Shown here piece after piece: positions 43,661-52,129 of a DNA stretch of 64,000 nt; position 1 is the first letter of the stretch, and the number at the start of each line of letters is the position of its first letter. The notes beneath the pieces are model-generated. The model searched no databases. It was given only the letters and a program-made list of their open reading frames with translations, and was not told where the DNA came from. Made by a program: the position numbers and the translations under genes. The stretch comes from Chthonomonas calidirosea (GTDB taxonomy: Bacteria > Armatimonadota > Fimbriimonadia > Fimbriimonadales > Fimbriimonadaceae), in assembly GCA_945882415.1 (NCBI GenBank), contig CAMCWC010000012.1, forward strand, positions 1 through 64,000, written 5' to 3'.

Positions 43661-43708
43661 CCCTCCTTTCATTTCCCAATGAGAGGAGGGGTAGGGGGTG
43701 GAGAGCCG
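43661..43708. repeat. Dispersed repeat copy C
   Basis: CCCTCCTTTC, then ATGAGAGGAGGGG, then GGGGGTGGAGAGCCG. It matches the copy at 191-237 at about 39 of 47 positions. It lies directly after the PhyH gene, just before the restriction-modification island. Confidence 0.65.
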
Positions 43709-43789
43709 CCCCGCCAAATTTGTCTACTTAGGCCCAACCATGGCCACGATCCGGCCCAACCTGGCCTACAATTGAGACCAACAACGACC

Positions 43790-44086
43790 ATGGCTCACAC
43801 AATCAAAATCTCCGGCGTCTCCGACGAACTCCTCCGCCGCGTTGACGAACGTTGGAAAGGACGCCACTACGCCGACCGATCCGAATACGTCCGAGACCTG
43901 ATCCGCAAAGACGTCCTCGGCGAACAAGGAAGCACGCCCCCTACCTTTTCGGAAGGCATCCGAAGTCTATTCGGCGCGTTGCACACCCGTGCGAACCAAG
44001 AAGGTTGGACCAACGAGGAAATCGCTGAGGACGTCGAGAATGCCCTTGCCGAAGTGCGACAGGATAGAAAGAAGGTCTCCAAGTAA
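43790..44086 (+). CDS. Ribbon-helix-helix (ParD/CopG-like) protein
   Basis: A 98-residue protein with an N-terminal RHH DNA-binding fold (TIKISGVSDELLRRVDERWKGRHYADRSEYVRDLIRKDVL), the form seen in ParD-type antitoxins and small regulators, then a C-terminal acidic tail. The ATG at 43790 is preferred; the open frame continues upstream antisense to PhyH. No intact toxin gene follows. It could be an orphan antitoxin or a regulator of the neighbouring restriction system. A TACAAT -10-like element lies at 43767-43772. Confidence 0.75.
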   Translation: MAHTIKISGVSDELLRRVDERWKGRHYADRSEYVRDLIRKDVLGEQGSTPPTFSEGIRSLFGALHTRANQEGWTNEEIAEDVENALAEVRQDRKKVSK

Positions 44087-44260
44087 GTGGCACGTTCAGG
44101 CCCTTTCTGGAAATCCGCAAATTCACTGCTGCTCGTGCCGCCCAAAGGTGCAGCACTGCGCAGGCCGTCGGTAGAGTCATTTTTGCGCACTCACTCCGCA
44201 CGCCTTCAGAACACAAATATTCGTCTCTACCAACTTGCGTGCGAAATGGGTATTCTTTAG
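44087..44260 (+). CDS. Possible 57-residue ORF after the RHH gene
   Basis: A GTG at 44087, immediately after the RHH stop, opens a 57-codon frame ending CEMGIL at TAG 44258-44260. It could be a toxin remnant or simply non-coding sequence. No family is recognised and no ribosome-binding site is visible. It is listed because of its position between an antitoxin-like gene and the restriction operon. Confidence 0.2.
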   Translation: MARSGPFWKSANSLLLVPPKGAALRRPSVESFLRTHSARLQNTNIRLYQLACEMGIL

Positions 44261-44322
44261 AGTAGACAAGCATCTACTCATTTTTCGACTTGACACAGAC
44301 GACCACGGGTCCAACGCGCACG

Positions 44323-45267
44323 ATGCCTATCAACGCTGACAAACCACACCAATGGAAAGAAGATGTCTCTGCCTCGGTTGACATGTTCAACACTTGGTTC
44401 ATGCATGCGGCCCCTGCCGCCTTCCGCGAAACCCGCATGAAAGTGACGGGAGAAGTAGAACAGCACCTACTTTCAAGCTCAGATGGAAGAGCCATTTCAG
44501 CGAGCTATCTTCGGGCGAACCCACAAGCGTTGGCTACACTCCGTATGGCAACCTGCCCCCCGTTAGCCAGAGAACGCTTGAGTGGCCTTGCAGGTGTTTC
44601 AAAGACAGTTGTTGAATCCCTAGAAGCTGGGAAAATACCACGCATCCAAGAGACGGCATTGCACACTCAACTTGAAAAGGTTGCAGGGATTCTCGTGAAG
44701 CTCATGGACGATGACTTGTTCCCATGGTTAACAGACGGCTCTACTCCATCCGAGACCCAGCGATACCGCGCTGCGACAATTCTCGCCGATAGATGCTGTA
44801 CAGCGGTTGCTAATCCAATCGTCAAAAACGCACAGGAAGCACGACAACTTCGCCTGGTGAAGGACTACCTGGAAGTTCGCGGATACAAACATTCCGAAAG
44901 TGTCTCTGATCCCAAATCAATGGTGGCCGGGACATTCAGTTTTCGAATGAACGTCCCAGCGACGAATCAAAACGGGCAGGTCAACATTCCAGTAGACATA
45001 GTTATCCAGCCAAAGTCCATCCAGCCTGATCGAATGCCGATCCTCATCGAGGCGAAGAGTGCCGGAGACTTCACTAATGTGAACAAGCGGCGGAAAGAAG
45101 AAGCACAAAAAGTGCACCAAATCAGGGCAACGTACGGCCCTGAAGTTCCGTTCTATCTGTTCCTGTGCGGTTACTTTGACGCAGGATACTTAGGATATTC
45201 CGCTTCAGAAGGCATTGACTGGATATGGGAGCACCGCCTAACTGATCTTGATGGAGTGGGACTATGA
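44323..45267 (+). CDS. XamI-type restriction endonuclease
   Basis: A 314-residue type II restriction enzyme (ATG at 44323; a TTG at 44290 would add 11 residues). MPINADKPHQWKEDVSASVDMFNTWF and the later body match the RE_XamI family. A PD-(D/E)xK site is visible in IPVDIVIQPKSIQPDRMPILIEAKSAGDF (Asp...EAK). The XamI prototype cuts GTCGAC, and the same site here is inferred. The stop overlaps the methyltransferase start (ATGA at 45264). Codon and base use look AT-richer than the flanks, consistent with transfer. Confidence 0.85.
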   Translation: MPINADKPHQWKEDVSASVDMFNTWFMHAAPAAFRETRMKVTGEVEQHLLSSSDGRAISASYLRANPQALATLRMATCPPLARERLSGLAGVSKTVVESLEAGKIPRIQETALHTQLEKVAGILVKLMDDDLFPWLTDGSTPSETQRYRAATILADRCCTAVANPIVKNAQEARQLRLVKDYLEVRGYKHSESVSDPKSMVAGTFSFRMNVPATNQNGQVNIPVDIVIQPKSIQPDRMPILIEAKSAGDFTNVNKRRKEEAQKVHQIRATYGPEVPFYLFLCGYFDAGYLGYSASEGIDWIWEHRLTDLDGVGL

Positions 45268-46871
45268 GCATTGCCGAAGAAAGACTACGGATTCAAGTCG
45301 AGCTGGACGCCAGGAAGACCCAACTCGAGCGAAATATGCTCGGGCAGTTTGCTACCCCGCCAGCCCTCGCAGAACAAATCGTTAGAGCCACTCTCCCGTT
45401 TCTTCCCGAGAGTGGACCGATACGATTTTTGGAGCCAGCCCTTGGGACTGGCTCATTCTTCCAAGCCGTGCACAGCCTTGCCGGTAATAGAATTGAAAAG
45501 GCGGTTGGAGTGGAAATTGACCATGCGTTTGCGAGAGCCTCTAGCCGAATGTGGTCAGGATATCCGTTGAGTGTTATTGAAGCAGACTTCACTTTGATTG
45601 ACCCAATCGCGATAGGCTACACATCAAACCTCCTCATCACCAACCCTCCTTACGTTCGTCATCATCATATTGAGGCTGAGCAGAAGCGGAATCTCGTCAA
45701 GCTTTCCGGCAGAGTTTCTGGTATTCAGCCAAGTGGGCTTGCTGGTCTCTATATTCATTTTATGCTCATCGCCCATCGGTGGCTTACACCCGGAGCGGTG
45801 AGTGCATGGCTCATTCCATCCGAGTTCATGGATGTGAATTACGGTGCAGAACTCAAGAAATACTTGACTGAGAAGGTTGAGCTACTTCGCATTCATAGGT
45901 TCGCTCCAGAGGACGTCCAGTTCGATGATGCGCTCGTGACTTCGACTGTAGTGATCTTCCGAAATAGGGCTCCTCATTTGGGAACTGCGGTTAGCTACAC
46001 GATTGGCGGAAGCATGGACCAGCCACGAGAAGTGTCTGACATTACCATTGAAACGCTCCGAGCATTACGCAAGTGGAGCACGCTTCCCGAACTCGGATAT
46101 TCGGATCAAAAGCCAAACCTGACTCTCGGCGACGCCTTTTCAATCCGGCGCGGAATTGCCACCGGAGACAACAAGTTCTTCATTCGACCATTATCAGAAT
46201 TTCAAACTTTAGGCATTCCAAACGAGTTTCTGAAGCCGATTCTTCCTTCACCCAGAAACGTGCGTGAACTTGTTGTCGAAGCGGGTGAGAGCGGATACCC
46301 GGTTCTCCATGAGCAACTAGCACTATTTGATTGCTCCTTTCCAGAATTAGAACTTCAAAGACTATTTCCTCTTGTCTATACGCTAGTGCAAGAAGGTAAG
46401 GATTCTGGGGTGGATGAGGGATATTTGTGTAAAGGAAGGAGCCCGTGGTACAGCCATGAGAGGCGGGAGCCGCCTCCGCTGCTTTGTACCTATATGGGGC
46501 GCCCCAAGCACGGTGAGCCACCATTCAGAATTATCCGCAACAAGAGTCGGGCGATTGCCACCAACGTCTACCTGCTGCTCTATCCCAAACCATGGGTCAC
46601 GAAGGCTGACCTCGATGGCAAGCTTTTAGACCGGGTAGCAGAGCAATTGCGTAAGCTTGGTGCAACTGAATTCACTTCCGAAGGAAGAGTTTACGGCGGC
46701 GGACTACACAAAATGGAGCCCAAAGAACTGGCACGGCTTCCACTTTGCCTTGCCGAGCTGGAAACGGCCAATCGAGGGTTTGTCCAAAATGTACTGTTCG
46801 AGCGCAGATCACCATACGATGGAAACCCGCTCGCTCAATCATTGCTCTCCGCGGGTGAAAATTTGCGTTGA
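45264..46871 (+). CDS. Type II N6-adenine DNA methyltransferase (XamI-system type)
   Basis: A 535-residue methyltransferase that protects host sites. AdoMet motif I is in LEPALGTGSFFQAVHSL; catalytic motif IV is NPPYVRHHH. The C-terminal target recognition region is long (about 270-535). It starts inside the endonuclease stop and ends overlapping the third gene (TTGA at 46868-46871). The pair is the core of a type II restriction-modification system. Confidence 0.9.
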   Translation: MSIAEERLRIQVELDARKTQLERNMLGQFATPPALAEQIVRATLPFLPESGPIRFLEPALGTGSFFQAVHSLAGNRIEKAVGVEIDHAFARASSRMWSGYPLSVIEADFTLIDPIAIGYTSNLLITNPPYVRHHHIEAEQKRNLVKLSGRVSGIQPSGLAGLYIHFMLIAHRWLTPGAVSAWLIPSEFMDVNYGAELKKYLTEKVELLRIHRFAPEDVQFDDALVTSTVVIFRNRAPHLGTAVSYTIGGSMDQPREVSDITIETLRALRKWSTLPELGYSDQKPNLTLGDAFSIRRGIATGDNKFFIRPLSEFQTLGIPNEFLKPILPSPRNVRELVVEAGESGYPVLHEQLALFDCSFPELELQRLFPLVYTLVQEGKDSGVDEGYLCKGRSPWYSHERREPPPLLCTYMGRPKHGEPPFRIIRNKSRAIATNVYLLLYPKPWVTKADLDGKLLDRVAEQLRKLGATEFTSEGRVYGGGLHKMEPKELARLPLCLAELETANRGFVQNVLFERRSPYDGNPLAQSLLSAGENLR

Positions 46872-47524
46872 ACGAGTTTGTAAGCCTTGAAATCGATTTT
46901 GGGATAACGGGCATCCCGTACCGCCGAAGTGATGAGGGCAGTCACAGCTGGGTGAACCTCGTGGAGCAACCAGAATTTCTAGACCTTCTTCCAGAACCGA
47001 ATCGCGAGCCCATCCTAAGACAGGCGCTGATTGAACTTAATGGTTCAGGCTCAATCCTTTCGACAATTGGTTGTGAATGCTGGGAGTCAAGTCAATCGTA
47101 TGGCGATTTTGAGCACCATCGGTTTGGAGCATATGTTGCTACGCACTTTCGAGAAGATAAGTTAGGAAAGGTAGCAGAAGACTGTTTCGTAGTCTTCTTT
47201 CGACTGGCACAAGCACTCGGGGAAATAGCTTCACCCGAGCCTGGTTCGGTGAAGGTTCTACTTACTCTGAAACAGTTTGGCTACCTTGAATCAAATCGAC
47301 ACGGGTGGCAAATGGAACTTACTACCGTTTGCACATGGAACAATCCTGTATCGGCGAAGACTCTTTGGGACTATTGGTTCCCAACCGCCGTGAGATGTCT
47401 CATGGACGCAAGTCTCGAAGTTGAACACTTCGAGGAAACAATTGATCGAGAGACTTCTGCTCCAACCGAGAAGTCTAGCTCTGGCGAGCCTGCACGTTCG
47501 AAAAGAGCCAAAGGAAGTACATGA
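46868..47524 (+). CDS. Third gene of the XamI-type operon, unknown function
   Basis: A 218-residue protein started by TTG overlapping the methyltransferase stop. No signal peptide or membrane helix is seen. Residues about 1-185 form a compact acidic alpha/beta domain with several aromatic and cysteine residues (IGCECWESSQSYGDFEHHRFGAYVATHF, MELTTVCTWNNPVSAKTLWDYWFPTAVRCLMDA). The last about 30 residues are Ser/Glu/Lys-rich and probably disordered. No family is recognised. Translational coupling implies a role tied to the restriction system, such as a regulator, immunity factor or additional effector. Confidence 0.7.
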   Translation: MNEFVSLEIDFGITGIPYRRSDEGSHSWVNLVEQPEFLDLLPEPNREPILRQALIELNGSGSILSTIGCECWESSQSYGDFEHHRFGAYVATHFREDKLGKVAEDCFVVFFRLAQALGEIASPEPGSVKVLLTLKQFGYLESNRHGWQMELTTVCTWNNPVSAKTLWDYWFPTAVRCLMDASLEVEHFEETIDRETSAPTEKSSSGEPARSKRAKGST

Positions 47525-47737
47525 GCCGCCATCGAATCTTTATCAGCCACACGATCCACATCCCGAAGGCAAGAAATGCCAGGACCAAAACTCCGAGTTC
47601 ACGAAGGCGACGACCAAGTCGCTGATCAAAGGTCGGTTCCAATCGCATAGACTTGATTCCAACGAAAGAGGTGCAAGCCCCTGTTCTCGATTACCGGGCT
47701 TAAGACTCGGAGTTAGGATCCTTAAGGGATCATGGGT

Positions 47738-47980
47738 TTACGCCTCTTTCCTGGTTTGACGCCGCTTCCAGGCATTAAATGTCACAACCAACACAATCCC
47801 TCCAATCAAGCCGCCACAGCAGCTATAGCCAGACCCGGCAATGCCGTCGCCCGTATCGACCGCCGAAAATTCTCCGTTGTACTCAGACAAGTATCGCTCG
47901 TTGTAATCAGCCTGAAACCAGCCCATGGAAAAAACTCCACAGGCAAGAACAAATAAAGAAGCAAGAATCTTTCTTGTCAT
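47738..47980 (-). CDS. Small two-helix membrane protein
   Basis: An 80-residue protein with an N-terminal hydrophobic segment (ILASLFVLACGVFSMGWF) and a second near the C-terminus (GGLIGGIVLVVTFNAW) ending in a basic tail (KRRQTRKEA). Topology suggests one signal-like and one anchoring helix, with a short acidic loop between. No family recognised. It is the downstream neighbour of the 48005-48565 gene, 24 bases away. Confidence 0.55.
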   Translation of the reverse strand: MTRKILASLFVLACGVFSMGWFQADYNERYLSEYNGEFSAVDTGDGIAGSGYSCCGGLIGGIVLVVTFNAWKRRQTRKEA

Positions 47981-48004
47981 AAGGTCACGACCGGCACTCG
48001 ATTT

Positions 48005-48565
48005 CTAGGACGCCAAGACGGCCACCTGAAGAACCACAAACGGAGCATGTTCCGTCACCTCATCATCCAGAACTTCCGCGAACTCGATCGCGAGCCTTGG
48101 ATCATCGAAAAGGTGATTCTCGTTCAATACCGAAACAAATTGCGGCCACGCAACACGATCTTCCTCTGAGTACACGATATTCATCACCCCGCTCAAAAGC
48201 CAGATATCCGCCACTTCATAGCCGAGGATGATCACCTCTTCCTCGCCACCTGAAGCGGGATAAAACCGCTCCGGATCGATCTCCGTTTGACTCGCGAGGC
48301 AGCTGATTCGAACTGCCGTGGTCGAGGGCAGTTCAGAAACGACTGAGGAGTGAGGATAAAGATTGAGCGTCCAGTTCCGGCCGAGGTCCTCGTTCGTCTT
48401 CAACAGCTGCAAGAAAGCCGCCGATCTCGGCCAGATCATCTTGTCGACGGAAAGCATCCGCTTCGCCGTCATCGATAGCCGAATGTCGACAGGATAGTCG
48501 CTCACATAATCTGCGACCCGACCATCCCAGCCAAGGTGAATCCAACTTAAATCCGAGCGCTCCAC
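48005..48565 (-). CDS. Unknown soluble protein
   Basis: A 186-residue protein with a GTG start at 48565, without signal peptide. A regular pattern and the acidic end (DDPRLAIEFAEVLDDEVTEHAPFVVLQVAVLAS) suggest a folded cytoplasmic domain, but no family is recognised. It is next to a small membrane protein and downstream of the restriction island, so it is probably accessory cargo. Confidence 0.55.
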   Translation of the reverse strand: MERSDLSWIHLGWDGRVADYVSDYPVDIRLSMTAKRMLSVDKMIWPRSAAFLQLLKTNEDLGRNWTLNLYPHSSVVSELPSTTAVRISCLASQTEIDPERFYPASGGEEEVIILGYEVADIWLLSGVMNIVYSEEDRVAWPQFVSVLNENHLFDDPRLAIEFAEVLDDEVTEHAPFVVLQVAVLAS

Positions 48566-48662
48566 AACAGATGCAACCTACCACTTAAATCTAAACAGGT
48601 TTACAAATCCCTCGCTCGCCAACTAGAGAGAGAATTCATGACGAGCCAAAACAAACCCGAAC

Positions 48663-48690
48663 ATCCGAACGAATCCGAACGAATCCGAAC
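48663..48690. repeat. Short tandem repeat, unit ATCCGAACGA, about 2.8 copies
   Basis: Three successive ATCCGAACGA-type units lie in the spacer between the accessory genes and the terminator of the histidine kinase gene. There are too few copies, and too short, for a CRISPR. Confidence 0.5.
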
Positions 48691-48712
48691 CTGGACCGCC
48701 CTGTAATTAATT

Positions 48713-48758
48713 AAAAAGCCTGGGGGGGAACGTTAATTAATTACGCTCCCACCCAGGC
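48713..48758 (-). terminator. Intrinsic terminator of the GAF-PAS kinase gene
   Basis: A stem of 15 positions (48718-48732 with 48744-48758, 13 pairing) around the loop TTAATTAATTA. On the minus strand it is followed by TTTTT at 48717-48713 and AT-rich sequence. It lies about 25 bases downstream of the kinase stop at 48785. Confidence 0.85.
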
Positions 48759-48784
48759 AAACGAGGCCACGAAGGCACCCCGCC

Positions 48785-50497
48785 TTACTGCTGTTCCAGC
48801 TTCATTTTCTCGATATCGAGCTTCGCCGGAATGCGGAACAGGAAGGTCGAGCCCTTGCCGACTTCCGAGTCCGCCCAGATTTTGCCGCCGTGCACTTCTT
48901 CGACCAAGTGGCGGACCAAGAACAGGCCGAGGCCGGTTCCGTAGATCTTTCGGTTGTCGTCGTTGTTCACGCGGTGGAACTTCTCGAAGACCTTGCCCAG
49001 GTGCTCCTTCGGAATACCAAGGCCCTGGTCCTGAACGCCAAAGAGCAGCGTGTCGCCCTCGCTGGTCGCGTGGACAATCACGTCGCCGCCGTTCGGCGAG
49101 TACTTGATCGCGTTGTTCAACAGGTTCGTGAGAATCTGGTCGAACTTGTCTTCGTCGCCAACGATGATCTTCGGAAGCTCGTTGTGAACCTTGAGCGAGA
49201 CCACGTGCTTCGTGGTCGACTGCTGCTGCACGCGAACGACCTTGTCGAGAAGGACCGGAAGGTCAAACTCGGCATAGTTCGGGCTGAGCGATTCTCCGGC
49301 TTCGATTCGCGACGTGTTAAGCAAGTCGTCGATCAGGCGGCGAAGTCGGTCGCACTCCGAAACCACGATGCCGAGGAACTCGCGCTGGTCTTCCTTGGAG
49401 TACATGTCCTCGTCCAGACCTTCCAGCAAGGTGCTACTGAAGCCCTTAATCGCGGTAAGCGGCGTTCGAAGTTCGTGAGAGGCCATCGCGACGAAGCTCG
49501 ACTTCATGCGGTCGATGTTCTTCATGTCCGTGATGTCGTTGAGAATGGCGACGACGCCAAGGTCCTTGCCCTCCTCTCCCCGCACCGGCGCGGCCTGCAC
49601 TTCGTAAATGCGGTCCGAGCCGCCGATGATAACGTTGATCTCGCGCTTCGAGTTCTCGATGCCCTTGCTGGCGTCGGAAATAACCGCCCAAAGGTCCTCG
49701 TTCTTGAGCTGGTCCTTTGCGCTCTTGCCGATCACGTCGGCCGAAAGCTGGAACACCGCTCGGGCCGAGGAGTTGACCTGGCTGAGGCGACCTTCGGCCG
49801 AGACCAAGATGAGTCCCGCGCTGAGCGATTCAAACGTCTGCGCAAGCTCTTCTTTCTTCTCGACGACTTCGCGATAAAGCTGAATGTTCGCGATGATGGA
49901 GCCAACGTTCTTGGCCATTCGCTCGAGCAAGCGAACATCTTCGTCGTTGAAGTCGCTGCCGTCTCGCTTGTTGAAAGCGTGCAAAACGCCAATCGTGTTT
50001 CGCTCGACCACGCGATTCTGCTCGTCTCGCTTTTCGATGACCAGCGGAACCGTGACGCCGTTGGTCACGTGGAGCAGACCAAACGGGTCCTTCTGCGCTC
50101 GCGGATCGTTGATCGCGTCGTGAATGATCACCGATTCGCTTTCGCGGAAAACCTGACCGGAAATGCCCTGCGAAGCGCGCACGCGGAGGATTCGGAGTTG
50201 GTCGTCATCCACGCCAAGCGCCGGCGGAATGCCGTGCAGCTCGCCCGATTCTCGATCGTAAAACATGATGACGATCTTCTCGGCCTGCAGAATCATCGCG
50301 ATTCGCTGAACCAAGCGGCGCAGCGCCATATCGGCTTCGCTAATCGGGGCCATTTCGGACTCTTCCGTCCGCGCCGATGCCGAATTGTCATCGGTCTCTT
50401 GCCGTGACACGCGCCGTTGAAGCTCGTCGATTCGCTTCTGAAGCTCCTCGATCTGCCGTTGCTGTTGCTCCTTCTCTTGTTCTGGATTAAATTCCAT
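48785..50497 (-). CDS. GAF-PAS sensor histidine kinase
   Basis: A 570-residue cytoplasmic histidine kinase. The N-terminus (MEFNPEQEKEQQQRQIEELQKRIDELQRRV) is a coiled coil; then a GAF domain (about 60-215), a PAS domain (about 225-330) with the PAC motif, a HisKA with phosphoacceptor His in MASHELRTPLTAIKGF (about residue 340), and a HATPase_c with LTNLLNNAIKYS, DQGLGIPKEHLGKVFEKF and GTGLGLFLV. The ATG at 50497 gives the coiled-coil start; the frame extends upstream, but that region overlaps the divergent LON-domain gene. No response regulator is adjacent. Confidence 0.92.
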   Translation of the reverse strand: MEFNPEQEKEQQQRQIEELQKRIDELQRRVSRQETDDNSASARTEESEMAPISEADMALRRLVQRIAMILQAEKIVIMFYDRESGELHGIPPALGVDDDQLRILRVRASQGISGQVFRESESVIIHDAINDPRAQKDPFGLLHVTNGVTVPLVIEKRDEQNRVVERNTIGVLHAFNKRDGSDFNDEDVRLLERMAKNVGSIIANIQLYREVVEKKEELAQTFESLSAGLILVSAEGRLSQVNSSARAVFQLSADVIGKSAKDQLKNEDLWAVISDASKGIENSKREINVIIGGSDRIYEVQAAPVRGEEGKDLGVVAILNDITDMKNIDRMKSSFVAMASHELRTPLTAIKGFSSTLLEGLDEDMYSKEDQREFLGIVVSECDRLRRLIDDLLNTSRIEAGESLSPNYAEFDLPVLLDKVVRVQQQSTTKHVVSLKVHNELPKIIVGDEDKFDQILTNLLNNAIKYSPNGGDVIVHATSEGDTLLFGVQDQGLGIPKEHLGKVFEKFHRVNNDDNRKIYGTGLGLFLVRHLVEEVHGGKIWADSEVGKGSTFLFRIPAKLDIEKMKLEQQ

Positions 50498-50548
50498 ACT
50501 TACGTACCTGCGGTGCTGGGGGAACTTTACCCCTCTCTGGCTTCCCTG

Positions 50549-50577
50549 ATGCCATATTTGTCGTGGAGCGTTATACT
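50549..50577 (+). promoter_or_regulatory. Putative promoter (ATGCCA-N17-TATACT) for the LON-domain gene
   Basis: ATGCCA (50549-50554, four of six matches to the -35 consensus), a 17-base spacer and TATACT (50572-50577). The ATG at 50587 is 9 bases past the -10, implying an almost leaderless mRNA. Confidence 0.45.
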
Positions 50578-50586
50578 CATTTGACG

Positions 50587-51255
50587 ATGAATCCTGAGTT
50601 GGAGGAGCTTCCGCTATTTCCGCTAAACACGGTTCTGTTCCCGTACGCGTCCATCCAACTTCACGTGTTTGAGGACCGCTACCGCGAAATGGTTCGAATG
50701 TGCGTGCGAGAAGATCGCCCATTCGGCATCGTTCTCATCCGTTCCGGCGGAGAAGTTGGCGAAATCGCGGACCCTTACATGGTCGGCACCGCCGTCCGTG
50801 TCCGCGAAGTCCACACCTTCGAAGACGGCAGACTGGACATCTATGTTCAAGGCGAGCGCCGCTTCCGAATCCGCCAACTCGACGACTCCCGCCCGTATCT
50901 CGTCGGCTACGTCGAACCCGTTTTCGAAATCGGAATCTCCGACGATTCCCTCGCCGTCCAGCTCATGCTGCAAGCCCGCGAAGAATTCGAGCTCCTCGTC
51001 CAGCGCCTCTTCGAGCGCCAAGAGTTCGATGTCCAAGTCGTTTTCCCCTCCGATCCGATGGTCCTCTCCTTCACCATCGCCAACCTGCTGAGCATGGAAA
51101 ACATCCAAAAGCAGCGCCTCCTGGAAACCACGGACACCCTTGAGCGGGTTCAAGAACTGCTCCCGATCCTGCGAAACCACATCGTCGAGGCCAACCAGCC
51201 CAACTACTACCGAATCAACACCCAAGATCTTTCGGAGTGGGTTTCGCCAAACTGA
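50587..51255 (+). CDS. LON substrate-binding domain protein
   Basis: A 222-residue protein starting MNPELEELPLFPLNTVLFPYASIQLHVFEDRYREM, the ATP-dependent protease La (LON) N-terminal domain. There is no ATPase or protease domain, so it is a stand-alone LON domain of unknown function, possibly a protein-quality-control or adaptor factor. The ATG at 50587 is preferred over a GTG at 50563 because it aligns to the family start and fits the promoter. Confidence 0.88.
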   Translation: MNPELEELPLFPLNTVLFPYASIQLHVFEDRYREMVRMCVREDRPFGIVLIRSGGEVGEIADPYMVGTAVRVREVHTFEDGRLDIYVQGERRFRIRQLDDSRPYLVGYVEPVFEIGISDDSLAVQLMLQAREEFELLVQRLFERQEFDVQVVFPSDPMVLSFTIANLLSMENIQKQRLLETTDTLERVQELLPILRNHIVEANQPNYYRINTQDLSEWVSPN

Positions 51256-51261
51256 CCGAAT

Positions 51262-52128
51262 ATGCGACGCGGCATCATTCTCGCCGGAGGCTCCGGAACG
51301 CGCCTCTACCCCCTCACGATCAGCGTGAGCAAACAGCTCATGCCGGTTTACAACAAACCGATGATCTACTACCCGCTCACCACCCTGATGCTAGCGGGCA
51401 TGCGAGAAGTCCTCATCATCACCACTCCAGAGGACCAAGCCAACTTCCAACGCCTCCTCGGCAACGGCTCGCAATGGGGAATCGAGATTCAATACGCCGT
51501 CCAGCCCGAACCCAAAGGCCTCGCCCAAGCCTTCACCATCGGCGCTTCCTTCGTCGGTGACAAGCCGTCCTGTCTCATCCTCGGCGACAACATCTACTAC
51601 GGCCACGGCTTCACCAACCTGCTTGACCACGCCGACGCCCAAACCGAAGGTGCCACCGTCTTTGCCTACCGAGTCCAAGACGCCCGCTCCTACGGCGTCG
51701 TCTCCTTCGACGCCGACGGTCGCGCCGAGACGATCGAAGAAAAGCCCGCCGTTCCGAAGTCGAACTACGCGGTAACCGGCTTGTACTTTTACGATTCCCA
51801 AGTCGTCCAAATCGCCCGCGACCTAAAACCCAGCGCCAGGGGCGAGTTCGAAATCACCGACGTCAACCGCGCCTATCTCGACAAGGGCCAACTCAACGTC
51901 GAAACCATGGGCCGCGGCTACGCTTGGCTAGATACCGGAACCCACGAAAGCCTTCTCCAAGCCGCCAACTACGTCGAAACCATCGAAGCCCGCCAAGGCC
52001 TCATGATCGCGTGCCCCGAAGAGGTGGCGTATCTCAAGGGCTTCATCACCGCCGATGACGTGCTGAAACTGGCCGAGCCGCTGTCAAAAACCGGCTACGG
52101 CCAGTATCTCCAGCGGCTCGTGAGTTAG
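51262..52128 (+). CDS. rmlA: Glucose-1-phosphate thymidylyltransferase
   Basis: A 288-residue nucleotidyltransferase making dTDP-glucose, the entry to dTDP-rhamnose synthesis. The N-terminal [31 protein letters not shown] signature, [14 protein letters not shown] and [20 protein letters not shown] motifs are clear (here [18 protein letters not shown]). It follows the LON-domain gene by 6 bases. rmlB, rmlC and rmlD are not in the window. Confidence 0.95.
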   Translation: MRRGIILAGGSGTRLYPLTISVSKQLMPVYNKPMIYYPLTTLMLAGMREVLIITTPEDQANFQRLLGNGSQWGIEIQYAVQPEPKGLAQAFTIGASFVGDKPSCLILGDNIYYGHGFTNLLDHADAQTEGATVFAYRVQDARSYGVVSFDADGRAETIEEKPAVPKSNYAVTGLYFYDSQVVQIARDLKPSARGEFEITDVNRAYLDKGQLNVETMGRGYAWLDTGTHESLLQAANYVETIEARQGLMIACPEEVAYLKGFITADDVLKLAEPLSKTGYGQYLQRLVS

Positions 52129-52129
52129 C

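Noticed and set aside
47632-47650. A GGTTCCAATC motif resembling a tRNA T-loop
   Set aside because: The flanking bases do not form a T-stem, acceptor or anticodon arms, so it is not a tRNA.
47525-47737. Open frames in the gap after the restriction operon's third gene
   Set aside because: They continue from shadow frames and show no domain, start site or family likeness; nothing is called here.
48663-48690. Possible CRISPR-like repeats
   Set aside because: Only about three 10-base units without spacers; a simple tandem repeat.
48890-50407. A 505-codon plus-strand frame across the histidine kinase
   Set aside because: It is antisense to a kinase with all diagnostic motifs; the composition (Val/Arg/Leu/Asp) is that of a shadow frame.
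50498-50722. N-terminal extension of the GAF-PAS kinase
   Set aside because: It would overlap the divergent LON-domain gene and its promoter; the ATG at 50497 begins a coherent coiled coil.
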